Shown here piece after piece: positions 45,051-53,704 of a stretch of DNA of 64,000 nucleotides (within the stretch, counting starts at the first letter, position 1; every line of letters begins with the position of its first letter). Position numbers and translations under genes: made by a program. The stretch is from Sphingopyxis sp. HIX. Its GTDB lineage: Bacteria; Pseudomonadota; Alphaproteobacteria; Sphingomonadales; Sphingomonadaceae. The DNA is taken from contig NZ_LNSB01000012.1 in assembly GCF_001468285.1 (NCBI RefSeq), positions 39,885 through 103,884 on the forward strand, in the 5' to 3' direction. Under the pieces are notes generated by a model. It was not told the origin of the DNA. It made no database searches and was given only the letters and a program-made list of their open reading frames with translations.

Positions 45051-46044
45051 CGCCGAACCCCTTTCCGCAACACAGCGACTCCGCCATTCGCATCGCAGCC
45101 GCCATGCTGGCGTGCTGAGCCACTCCTTTTCCGGCAATTTCCATAGCGGACCCGTGCGGAACGGTCAGGCGAACATAGTCCAGGCCGATATAGATTGTGC
45201 AGGCGCCCTCGAAGGCCGCTGTTTTGAGAGCGATCTGGCCCTGGTCGTGATACATAGACACGACGACATCGTAACGGCCCTCGATAGCAAGGCGAAAAAT
45301 CGAGTCGGGAGATACCGGCCCCTCCACGCGCCGCCCTGCCGCCCGCGCCCGCTCTATGGCCGGCGCGATCTCTGCCGCCTCCTCCATGCCCATCGCGTGG
45401 GGGTTGAGCCCGGCCACGCCGATCCTGGCACCGGGCACCCCCCACCGCTGGAAGCTGTCGTCGACGACCTCAATCAGCCGGGAGATGGATGATGCGTTCA
45501 CTGACGCCGGGACGGCGGAGATTGCAATATGTTCGGTTATGGGAACTACGCGAAGCGAGGGACTTACCCTGAGAAGATAGGTCCCCTCTGGCTGCAGGTC
45601 GTCGATCGATTCGACTTTCCCGGAAAGCTTCAGCGAAGAGGAATCGACCGGCGCCATGATCCAGGCCTGGATCTGCCCGTCCCTCGCCAATCCTTCCGCA
45701 ATCTCGATCCATTCGATGACCGCCCTGCCCGACGCAGCGCCGGCCTGCCCGACCGACCATGCCTCCCTGGGCAGATTCCCGGGGTCGAGGACGGCAATCC
45801 CGCCGGCCGCATCGTCGATATCGTCAGGGGATCGGACCGGGTAGGCTTGACACGCGATTCCGCTCGCCGCGACCGCCAGCCGGACAGCGTCAATGCTTCC
45901 GATAAGGAGGTGGCGAGCCGACCGCGGATCGCGGTCCAGCGCGAGGGCTTTCGCGCAGACTTCCGGCCCGATACCTGCCGGGTCGCCGATCACCGTCGCG
46001 ACGACCGGCAGCGCGCCCAGGGCTGCTGACGCGCCGCCGTTCAC
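45037..46044 (-). CDS. PdxA family dehydrogenase, second copy (TphB/IphB-like role)
   Basis: 335 residues. Zinc ligands H172 (ITEHIAIS), H215 (GLNPHAMGMEE) and H266 (MYHDQGQIALK), with ATVIGDPAGIGPEV at the N-terminus. It is paralogous to 31884-32906, and both directly follow an oxygenase beta subunit (here an ATGA overlap). This repeated order supports oxidation of a cis-dihydrodiol carboxylate rather than vitamin B6 synthesis. Confidence 0.85.
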   Translation of the reverse strand: MNGGASAALGALPVVATVIGDPAGIGPEVCAKALALDRDPRSARHLLIGSIDAVRLAVAASGIACQAYPVRSPDDIDDAAGGIAVLDPGNLPREAWSVGQAGAASGRAVIEWIEIAEGLARDGQIQAWIMAPVDSSSLKLSGKVESIDDLQPEGTYLLRVSPSLRVVPITEHIAISAVPASVNASSISRLIEVVDDSFQRWGVPGARIGVAGLNPHAMGMEEAAEIAPAIERARAAGRRVEGPVSPDSIFRLAIEGRYDVVVSMYHDQGQIALKTAAFEGACTIYIGLDYVRLTVPHGSAMEIAGKGVAQHASMAAAMRMAESLCCGKGFGDGPP

Positions 46045-46589
46045 AGGAGAAACGTCACGTTGCGCATCGGGGAATCATTGGCGATCAGGTAAACTTTCTT
46101 CCCGAGTATCCGCAAGCCGTCCGCCTCGCGCCTCAATCGATGGGCGGCACGCCCGAACAACGACTGCTGCTCAGCCCCCCTGACTTCCCCGAGAATAAAC
46201 GTCGAGAATGCCAGGATATCTGCAGGTCCCGAGGCGCTCGCGGTGATGTTGGAGACGATCCGGATCAACCGCGACTTCGGACTTTGCGAATGCATGCGCT
46301 TGTCCTTCAGGCGAAATATCCTGTCCTCGATCTGCGGATACCGTTCGTAGATGATCGAGACCGACTCTCGCGGATCGATGTCTTCGCCATTCGACGGAAC
46401 CCAGTAGAGGCCGTCGGGGTGCCAGAGCCCGAGCCATGCGTCGAACGAATGGCTGTCCATGAGTTCGGCCTCGCGATACAGGAGCGCCTCGATCTCGCTA
46501 TACAGGCTGCTGCCCGGCAATATGGACGTGTCGTCCCCGGCCCGCACAAACATGGAGACTTCGTCCCGTTCGGTCATCGCAACGCCCAT
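46041..46589 (-). CDS. Ring-hydroxylating dioxygenase beta subunit
   Basis: 182 residues, or 178 from an ATG at 46577. EIEALLYREAELMDSHSFDA, then WLGLWHPDGLYWVPSNGEDI and SIIYERYPQIEDRIFRLKDK are typical small-subunit segments of the BenB-type group. It starts one base after the alpha stop and overlaps the PdxA homologue, so alpha, beta and PdxA are translated together. Confidence 0.88.
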   Translation of the reverse strand: MGVAMTERDEVSMFVRAGDDTSILPGSSLYSEIEALLYREAELMDSHSFDAWLGLWHPDGLYWVPSNGEDIDPRESVSIIYERYPQIEDRIFRLKDKRMHSQSPKSRLIRIVSNITASASGPADILAFSTFILGEVRGAEQQSLFGRAAHRLRREADGLRILGKKVYLIANDSPMRNVTFLL

Positions 46590-46590
46590 T

Positions 46591-48012
46591 CTAGCCCTCC
46601 TCGAATTCCGGACGCCCCACCATCATCGTCAGCCATTGCTTGAGCTGGCCCCGTTGCGGCACCTCGTCCGAAATATGGCCAACGATGGTGCCGTCGGCCT
46701 CGACTCGTTCGCGGTTCATGCCGCGCGAAATGTTGATCCAGGGGTCGATGCTGGCGCCGAGACCTTTTTGGACGCGCTCGAAGATTTCGGCGTCGTCGGT
46801 GGAGCCAGACCCGGCCGGCCCATAAAAGGATTCATGCTGTCGAAGACGCAGCGCGTTGATTTCGGGACTGACGTTCGCAAACAGGACGGGGAACATGACG
46901 ACCTCGGTCTCGTCGACAGAGATCGGGTTCACGATCCGTATCTGGTTGTTGATGAGCTGGAGATTGGGGAAAATCCCGACATGGGGGTCGCCGGCCATCG
47001 CGAGAAGCACATCGGCCCACGATTCGTCATGTTCTGCGTAGAGCGCCTCGATGTAATCGGTCCCGCCAGGCGTGTTTTCGAGGATTGATCGGAACTTGCC
47101 CGAGTGGTTTAGCCGGTGCTTCAGAAAATCGAGCATCGTGTGGCCATTCCCGAAGTCGCGCGTTTCGGAGACGCCGTCGAAGTTGAACGGGTTCGCGCTG
47201 TGGGTCGCGCCGAGACTATGGCCGGAATCGGAATGCCGCTCCCAAGTTGCCAGCACGGAGGCATGGACGAAGAGCGGATGATACCCGTCCATGCCGACCT
47301 GCTTCCAATTCCCCTTGTATATCGTTCGGTTCGACCCCGATCGCACCAGCAGTTCGCCACGCGGGGCTGAATCGACGAGAATGTCTATGACCTTTGCGGC
47401 GCCGCCGAGATATTGTTCGAGAGGGGGTACGGCATCGTCCAGTGCCGCGAACACGAACCCCCGGTAGCTTGCGACGCGGGGCACTGGGGTGAGGCCGTTC
47501 TCCCGGGCATCGAAACTCGGGCCGTAGCCATCGGGTCCGGATACGCTGACCAGTTCGCCCGAGTTCGAGTAGGTCCAGCCGTGATACCAGCAGCGAAAAT
47601 AACTGTCGCGCCCCTCGTCGACTTCGCAGACGATCGCGCCGCGATGACGACATCGGTTCAGGAATACCCGAACTTCGCCATCCTGGCCACGAACGAAGAT
47701 GACGGGCTGCCGGCCCATCTGGCGGCGTCGGAACTCTCCGGATTTCGCGATCTCGCTTTCGTGACCGATGTACACCCAGCCCTTATGGAAAATACGTTCC
47801 AGCTCGAGCTCGAATATGCGGGGATCGGTATAGACAGCCGAATGCACCCAGCCGGGCGCAACGAGCGAGCGCAGCCCCGCGGCATCGTATCGACTGCGCG
47901 CCACGTCGAGGCGGTCCGGCACACGATGCGGCCCTGGCGGCGCGGCGCGCTCTATCGCTGCCACATCAGCGGAGGCAGGCCGGGCAGGCGAGATTTGGTG
48001 CTCAGTTGGCAT
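46591..48012 (-). CDS. Rieske dioxygenase alpha subunit, benzoate-dioxygenase group
   Basis: 473 residues. Rieske ligands C121, H123, C141 and H144 (CRHRG and CWYH). Mononuclear iron ligands H245 and H250 in GMDGYHPLFVH. ISVDETEVVMFPVLFANVSP and RLRQHESFYGP resemble the BenA/XylX branch but are clearly diverged from the copy at 33381. An N-terminal extension of about 50 residues rich in Ala and Pro is unusual. The substrate is probably an aromatic carboxylate. Confidence 0.9.
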   Translation of the reverse strand: MPTEHQISPARPASADVAAIERAAPPGPHRVPDRLDVARSRYDAAGLRSLVAPGWVHSAVYTDPRIFELELERIFHKGWVYIGHESEIAKSGEFRRRQMGRQPVIFVRGQDGEVRVFLNRCRHRGAIVCEVDEGRDSYFRCWYHGWTYSNSGELVSVSGPDGYGPSFDARENGLTPVPRVASYRGFVFAALDDAVPPLEQYLGGAAKVIDILVDSAPRGELLVRSGSNRTIYKGNWKQVGMDGYHPLFVHASVLATWERHSDSGHSLGATHSANPFNFDGVSETRDFGNGHTMLDFLKHRLNHSGKFRSILENTPGGTDYIEALYAEHDESWADVLLAMAGDPHVGIFPNLQLINNQIRIVNPISVDETEVVMFPVLFANVSPEINALRLRQHESFYGPAGSGSTDDAEIFERVQKGLGASIDPWINISRGMNRERVEADGTIVGHISDEVPQRGQLKQWLTMMVGRPEFEEG

Positions 48013-48066
48013 TTCATTCTCCGGATTGCGTCAAGAAACGGATATCCATTTGGTCTGAAGGGCTAT

Positions 48067-49425
48067 TCACGAGACCATGTCGTCGGCAATCGACCTCCTC
48101 GCTTGCCAGAATATGTAGGCGGCGACCGGGGCCAGGAGGCTCGCGCCGACGAGAGCGAAGCGCAGGCTCGCTCCCTTGTCCTCGCCTGCCTGCCAGGCGA
48201 TGACGTCGCTCGCAGATCCTACGAGCAGCGGGCCAAGGCCGACGCCGATCAGGTTCAGGATTAGGAGGAACAAGGCGGTCGCTGCGCCGCGCATCTCCGG
48301 CGGTGACACGCTTTGATGGGTGCTGTGGACCGGCCCCATCCACATGGCTCCCAGAATATTGGGAAGGGCGAGACCGGCGAGCGCGAATATTCCGCTGTCG
48401 ACCGTAAAAATCAGCGCGTAACAAGGCAGGGAAGCTGCCGCCGCCAGCGCGGGGACGGTGACATAGGCCCGCGCGTCATTCCGGCCATGTCGGTCGGCAA
48501 GAAAACCGCCGAGCCACACCCCGATCGCACCGCCAAGGCCAGTGGATAAACCTAGAGTCAAACCCAGGAAGCCCGCCACGCCTAGGCCGGCAGAGGAGGC
48601 AAGGTCGCCAATCTCGGCGCCGTGGTTTCGGACGAAAAACGAGGCAAGAAACGGACCGAAGCCGTAGCCCACCGCCGCCTGGAGCGCGGTGGCCATGACC
48701 ACCAGGCGGTAGGTGCGGATCCGCCACAATGTCACGACGGTCGCCACCGTCCCGATCGGCGCAAGGTCGGGACCCCGCTCCTTGCCGGTTCGCGGCTCGG
48801 ACAAGACGAAGAGAAGACAGGGGGCGAGAAGAAGGCCTGGAACGCCGGCAAGGAAGAAGGCAGCGCGCCAACCATAGGCATCTGCGACCAGGCCTCCTAG
48901 TGCCATGCCGGCCAAGGTTCCTATCGGGACGCCGAGATAATAGAGCGCCAGCGACGAGGCACGGCGCTCGGGCCGGACATAGTCGACGATCAGCGAGTTT
49001 GCCGCTGGTGTCAGACCGGCCTCACCGATGCCGACGCCGACGCGGCCCAGCAGAAGCTGAGGAAAGTTCCGCGCCAAGCCGCAGGCGATCGTGAAGCCAC
49101 TCCACAGGAGCACGGCCAGCGCCATGATCCGAGGGCGGTGGCCGCGATCTGCCCAGCGCGCGAACGGAATGCCGGCGAGACCGTAGAGCAACGCAAATGC
49201 GAGCCCCGACATCAAACCGATCTGCCAGTCCGCGAGCTTCAATTCTCGACTGATCGGTTCGGCGAGAATATTCACGATCTGCCGGTCGACGAAATTGAGC
49301 GCCAGTGCTCCGGTCAGGAACATCATGGCCGCGCGCGGCCCGAAGGGCAGCCCGGTGTCCGCGGCGCCCGGAGCGTCGTTCGATCCGCGCTTCCCCGTCA
49401 GAGTGTCGGGTGCGGTGGTCGACAT
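48067..49425 (-). CDS. Major facilitator superfamily transporter (spinster-like)
   Basis: About 452 residues from an ATG at 49425, after the aldehyde dehydrogenase stop; the frame is open to 49518. Twelve hydrophobic segments are expected. MFS motif near GIPFARWADRGHRPRIMALA, plus LNFVDRQIVNILAEPISREL in helix 1. Its place between an aldehyde dehydrogenase and an oxygenase alpha gene suggests inner-membrane uptake of the same aromatic substrate that the TonB receptor brings into the periplasm. Confidence 0.88.
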   Translation of the reverse strand: MSTTAPDTLTGKRGSNDAPGAADTGLPFGPRAAMMFLTGALALNFVDRQIVNILAEPISRELKLADWQIGLMSGLAFALLYGLAGIPFARWADRGHRPRIMALAVLLWSGFTIACGLARNFPQLLLGRVGVGIGEAGLTPAANSLIVDYVRPERRASSLALYYLGVPIGTLAGMALGGLVADAYGWRAAFFLAGVPGLLLAPCLLFVLSEPRTGKERGPDLAPIGTVATVVTLWRIRTYRLVVMATALQAAVGYGFGPFLASFFVRNHGAEIGDLASSAGLGVAGFLGLTLGLSTGLGGAIGVWLGGFLADRHGRNDARAYVTVPALAAAASLPCYALIFTVDSGIFALAGLALPNILGAMWMGPVHSTHQSVSPPEMRGAATALFLLILNLIGVGLGPLLVGSASDVIAWQAGEDKGASLRFALVGASLLAPVAAYIFWQARRSIADDMVS

Positions 49426-49445
49426 CGGGGGTGCGCCCGGCGCTT

Positions 49446-50903
49446 TCACGTCCCGCCGGACCTGAGGGAGATGAAGATATTTTTCTCCTGCGAGAAGGCG
49501 AGCAGTTCGCCGAGACACTCCTCACGGCCGATCCCGGATTGTTTCATGCCGCCAAATGGGGCGCCGAGAATGTGGCGGGATGTCTCGTTAATCCACACAT
49601 AGCCGACGTCGACTTCCATCGCGGTTCGGTGCGCCGTTTCGAGGTCACGCGTCCAGATGGAACATGTCAGTCCGTAATCGAGTTCGTTCACCGTCTCGAT
49701 CATTGCTCTTTCATCGGACCACTTCATGATCCCCAGCACCGGCCCGAATATTTCCTCCTGAGCGATGCGCATGCCGGGCGTCACGTCCGCGAAGATCGTC
49801 GGTTCGACGAAGAGTCCCTTCGAGAGATCGGGGTCTGATGGCGCCCCTCCTCCGCAGATGAGACGGGCTCCATCGTTCTTTGCCGAAGCGATCGCTCCCA
49901 TGATGCGCTCATACTGCTGCGGGCTGATCACGGCTCCCATCGACGTATCCGAATCGAGCGGGTCTCCTGGTCGAAAGCGCCCGACCGCCGCCTGGATGTG
50001 CGCGAGCACATCATCGTAGATGTCCTCGTGAACGAACGCCCGGCTTGTGGACCCGCACGACTGCCCGCACCAGGCGAAGTTCATGCCCTGTACCAGCGCC
50101 TGCCCCACTTCCCCCGGATCGGCGTCGCCATAAGCGATCAGGGCATTCTTTCCCCCGAGCTCCAGCAGGACCGGTTTCAGCGTAGCGCTTGCCGCGCGCA
50201 TCACCTCGCGGCCCGCCGCCGCACTCCCGACAAGACTGATCATCGCCACTTTCGGGTGCGAGGCGAGCGCGGCCCCGGTCTCACCGTCCCCGGTCAGCAC
50301 TCCGAACGTCCCGGCGGGCAACAAGCCATCGATCAGTTCTGCAAATCTGAGGGCCGAGAGGGGGGCCTGATCGGATGGTTTGACGATGACCGCGTTGCCC
50401 GCGGCCAGCGGAGCCGCGATTTTGCCAGCGCAGAAGAGAAAGGGGTGGTTGAACGCCAGAATGCGAGCCACCACGCCGAAGGGTTGCCGAACGGAGAAAT
50501 TCACCGCGTCCGGGCCGACGGGGATGGACGCCCCCTTCATTTCCGTCACCAGGCCCGCGAAATATTCGATGAGCGCTGCCGCGACCTGCGCATCGCCGAT
50601 CAATTCCCGGATCGGGTTTCCGCAGTCCAGCGCGTCAAGCCGGGCAAGCTCAGCGTGGTTCTTGCGGATGATTGCAGCCATCTCGCGAAGCAAGCGCGCC
50701 CGCTCGAGGGGCAAGACATCGCGCCATACGCGAGATGCGGTAACGGCGGCCAGCACCGCCCGATCGACGTCCTCCTTGCCGGCCTTCGACACGAGTGCGA
50801 TGTAGGATCCGTCGGCAGGATTGATCGACGGTCGAAAGGTGTCGGATATCGGGGCATGCCACGCACCGCCGTAGTAGAGGCCATGTTCGATCATTGCTGC
50901 CAT
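49446..50903 (-). CDS. NAD(P)-dependent aldehyde dehydrogenase
   Basis: 485 residues, possibly starting at the ATG at 50894. SLVGSAAAGREVMRAASATL, catalytic Glu in LELGGKNALIAYGDADPGEV and Cys in WCGQSCGSTSRAFVHE. The GQSCGSTSR form is common in betaine aldehyde dehydrogenase-type members. It lies 40 bases after the TonB receptor gene and probably oxidises an aldehyde intermediate of this operon's substrate. Confidence 0.88.
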   Translation of the reverse strand: MAAMIEHGLYYGGAWHAPISDTFRPSINPADGSYIALVSKAGKEDVDRAVLAAVTASRVWRDVLPLERARLLREMAAIIRKNHAELARLDALDCGNPIRELIGDAQVAAALIEYFAGLVTEMKGASIPVGPDAVNFSVRQPFGVVARILAFNHPFLFCAGKIAAPLAAGNAVIVKPSDQAPLSALRFAELIDGLLPAGTFGVLTGDGETGAALASHPKVAMISLVGSAAAGREVMRAASATLKPVLLELGGKNALIAYGDADPGEVGQALVQGMNFAWCGQSCGSTSRAFVHEDIYDDVLAHIQAAVGRFRPGDPLDSDTSMGAVISPQQYERIMGAIASAKNDGARLICGGGAPSDPDLSKGLFVEPTIFADVTPGMRIAQEEIFGPVLGIMKWSDERAMIETVNELDYGLTCSIWTRDLETAHRTAMEVDVGYVWINETSRHILGAPFGGMKQSGIGREECLGELLAFSQEKNIFISLRSGGT

Positions 50904-50943
50904 ACCGGGACTCGCTGCTGGTCGATAAATCGGGTGACGGTGT

Positions 50944-53160
50944 TCAGAAGCTCAGCTCGATCCCGGCACCGATGCGCCGCGGCAGTTCGTAGCGAAGGTC
51001 GGTGCCGAGCGCTCCCGGGCGCACTTCCTGGATGATCTTCTCGTTCGCGATATTGGTAGCCCAGATCGAGAAACGGAACTTCTCGTCGGCGGTCCTCCAG
51101 GAAATCTCGCCGTTGATCGAGGTATAGGGATCCTGCTTTGTCGTGTTCAGGAAGTCGAAATAGACAGTAGAACTGCGAAAGAGGGAGCCATTGATATTCA
51201 GCGTTCCGGACTCCAGGGGCACATCGAGGCTGGGAGCGATATTGAAGGTCCATCGCGGTGCCCGCGGCAGGCGGTTGCCCGAGACATCGGCCTGCGAGAC
51301 GACGTTCCCGCCCGTCGGCCTGGGGATGAAGACCTGGGCTTGCGGGAAATTGTCATATTGAGCGTGGGAATATGCGATGGCGCTGCTGACCCTGAAATTC
51401 TCGCTCGGCGCGATCGTGGTTTCCAGCTCCCCGCCATAGAGCGTCGCGTCCGCGGCGTTCTGCAAGACGTATCCGGGACCGATCGGATCCCTGGCAGTCA
51501 CCTGCAAATCCTTGTAATCATAATGGTAGAGCGCAAGGTTCGCGCGTAGCCAGGGCGTGATATCCGACTTTATACCGCCCTCTAGGGCTCTCAGCGTTTC
51601 GGGATTGACGGCCGTCGCTGCCGTGCCGGTCATGTTGAACACGCCGCTCTTGAACCCGGTGCTGTAGGTTGCGTAGACATTCGTGTCCGGGGAGATCTCG
51701 AAGCGGACCGTTCCCTTGTAGGTGACCCGGCTGAAGGATTTTTTCGCGGTTTGCGGAAAGAGGGCGACGCCGTTGACAACCTGGTCGAAACTCCTCTTCT
51801 CGTCGGTGTACCTGATGCCCCCCGTTACGAAGAGACTGGGAACGACCTCGAGCGTCGCCTCGGCAAAGGCGGCATAGGAGGTGGTCTTGATCAGCGGGTC
51901 AAATGTGCGGACGAGCAGCGGCTGTGAAGGATCGGTGCGGCTGCTGAGAATGAAGTTCGCGTCGCCTTCGAGGTGGAAGGCGTAAAGGCCGGCGATCCAC
52001 TGAAGCGGACCCGATCCATCCGATAGCAACCGAACCTCCTGGCTGTAATATTCGGACGTGATATTCGGTGCCACGAACGTCGCGAGGAGAATGTTGGAGG
52101 AATCGGAGTCGGTCGCTTGGGACGTTCGATTATGCGCATAGGCGCCCGTCGTTTCCAGGTTCACGCCCCCAAGATCGAAGCGCGTCTGAAGCGCGACACT
52201 GTACCGCCGGGTCTTGAGACTCGGACGCAGGTCGGTTGATAATTGCCAAGGCTTGGTCGGCAGGATTGCGCCGGCAAAAGCGCGCCCTGCCGTATTGTTT
52301 TCATAGGGCTGATACACATTCTCGGAACCGGCGCGATCGAAATACTCGCCAGTCAGGACGATCTTGCTGCCGTCGCCGTCGTTGAACATGAGCGTGCTTC
52401 GAACGTCTATGACACGATAGCCGCCAGCTTTGCCGCCGCGGACGAGATCGTCGACGAAATTGTCGGACTTGCGGTAAATACCTGCGATATCGGCCGCAAC
52501 GGAGTCGGACAGCCCCCCGGTAAGGTAGCCGCGAATGTTATAATCCCCGTCGCCCGTTTCCATGGCAGCGGCACGGGCCGAGACGAGGCCGCTGAAGTCG
52601 AAGCTCGGATCGGGCGTGATGACATTGATCAGGCCGCCGGTCGCGTTGCGTCCGAAAATCGTTCCTTGCGGGCCTCGAAGCACTTCGACGCGGTCGACTT
52701 TCACGAGGTCGGTCCAGGTCGAGAACGGATCTCCTTGATATATGCCGTCAACATAGGTCGCGACATTGGACTCGTCGCCCACCGAAATGCTGCTCGATCC
52801 GACGCCGCGAATGACAGGAAGGAAGACGCCCGCCGCACGCCCGCCGAAAAAGCCGGGAACGACTTGCGTGAGATTGCGAATGTCGGCCGCGCCCGACCGT
52901 CCCAGGGCTTCGGACGTCACGGCGGTCACGGCCACCGGCACATCCTGCAGCTTCTGTTCTCGCCGCGTCGCTGTAACGACGATTTCCCCGAGCCCTCCGC
53001 CTTGCTGGGTCGATTGCTCGCTTTCCTCCTGCGGCGCCGTTTCTGCGGTCGGGGGCTGCGACCCGTCACCGACAACCGCAGATGATTGCGCGTTGCTCGG
53101 CGCAGCAATTGTCGCGCCAGCTGCGAGCAGCAAAGCTCTTGTGAGGTGATAGCCTTTCAT
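50944..53160 (-). CDS. TonB-dependent outer-membrane receptor
   Basis: 738 residues with an N-terminal signal (RALLLAAGATIAAPSNAQSS). LGEIVVTATRREQKLQDVPV, VVPGFFGGRAAGVFLPVIRG, RVEVLRGPQGTIFGRNATGG and a barrel ending in GIELSF. It is a paralogue of 38703-40886, with long identical plug blocks such as GRNATGGLINVITPDPSFDF. The two receptors may take up related compounds. It follows the beta subunit gene by 49 bases. Confidence 0.92.
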   Translation of the reverse strand: MKGYHLTRALLLAAGATIAAPSNAQSSAVVGDGSQPPTAETAPQEESEQSTQQGGGLGEIVVTATRREQKLQDVPVAVTAVTSEALGRSGAADIRNLTQVVPGFFGGRAAGVFLPVIRGVGSSSISVGDESNVATYVDGIYQGDPFSTWTDLVKVDRVEVLRGPQGTIFGRNATGGLINVITPDPSFDFSGLVSARAAAMETGDGDYNIRGYLTGGLSDSVAADIAGIYRKSDNFVDDLVRGGKAGGYRVIDVRSTLMFNDGDGSKIVLTGEYFDRAGSENVYQPYENNTAGRAFAGAILPTKPWQLSTDLRPSLKTRRYSVALQTRFDLGGVNLETTGAYAHNRTSQATDSDSSNILLATFVAPNITSEYYSQEVRLLSDGSGPLQWIAGLYAFHLEGDANFILSSRTDPSQPLLVRTFDPLIKTTSYAAFAEATLEVVPSLFVTGGIRYTDEKRSFDQVVNGVALFPQTAKKSFSRVTYKGTVRFEISPDTNVYATYSTGFKSGVFNMTGTAATAVNPETLRALEGGIKSDITPWLRANLALYHYDYKDLQVTARDPIGPGYVLQNAADATLYGGELETTIAPSENFRVSSAIAYSHAQYDNFPQAQVFIPRPTGGNVVSQADVSGNRLPRAPRWTFNIAPSLDVPLESGTLNINGSLFRSSTVYFDFLNTTKQDPYTSINGEISWRTADEKFRFSIWATNIANEKIIQEVRPGALGTDLRYELPRRIGAGIELSF

Positions 53161-53209
53161 TCCCCGTCCTCCTCCTCGTCATATATTTTTTGTAAATGCC
53201 GTTCGCCCC

Positions 53210-53704
53210 TCAGAGCGGGAACACGAGGTACCGCGGCAGGACCGAATTGTCGGTCACGGCGGTCCGCGACAGGAAGCGGCATCGACCGCCATCCATCCGG
53301 ATGATGTCTTCGTATGTCCCTGTCGCGAGTTGCTGCGGCAGCCCGGTGTCGTCCGGCGTGAAAATCACCGAAAAATTCGACGACATCGCCACGCTGCCGT
53401 CTTCGCGCCGTTCGGCTGTTACGCGCTGCGCAAAGTGGCGCGTCCGGTAATCCTGAAACGTCCCGGCCCAGATATCCTCGATGAAGGTACAGCGGTCTAT
53501 GAGCCTGTCTCGACAATCGTCGAGCATCATTGCCACCTTCAGGCCGCATTCGACGTCGTTTCGGGCCGTGCAAATGTAACTCGCATCCGGGTCATCGTCG
53601 AAAGTATCAAGCCAGGCCTTCATCGCCTTGCCGTCGAGCGCGGAGATATAGGCGGCTTGCAGCACGTCGAGGCTGGCCAGCTCTTCCAGGCTCAACTTGC
53701 TCAT
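53210..53704 (-). CDS. Ring-hydroxylating dioxygenase beta subunit
   Basis: 164 residues, paralogous to 16821-17318: LDDCRDRLIDRCTFIEDIWA, GTFQDYRTRHFAQRVT and the end SVLPRYLVFPL. ATGA overlap with the alpha gene. The small subunit is structural. The duplicate set at 16821-18490 is 36 kb away on the same strand. Confidence 0.9.
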   Translation of the reverse strand: MSKLSLEELASLDVLQAAYISALDGKAMKAWLDTFDDDPDASYICTARNDVECGLKVAMMLDDCRDRLIDRCTFIEDIWAGTFQDYRTRHFAQRVTAERREDGSVAMSSNFSVIFTPDDTGLPQQLATGTYEDIIRMDGGRCRFLSRTAVTDNSVLPRYLVFPL

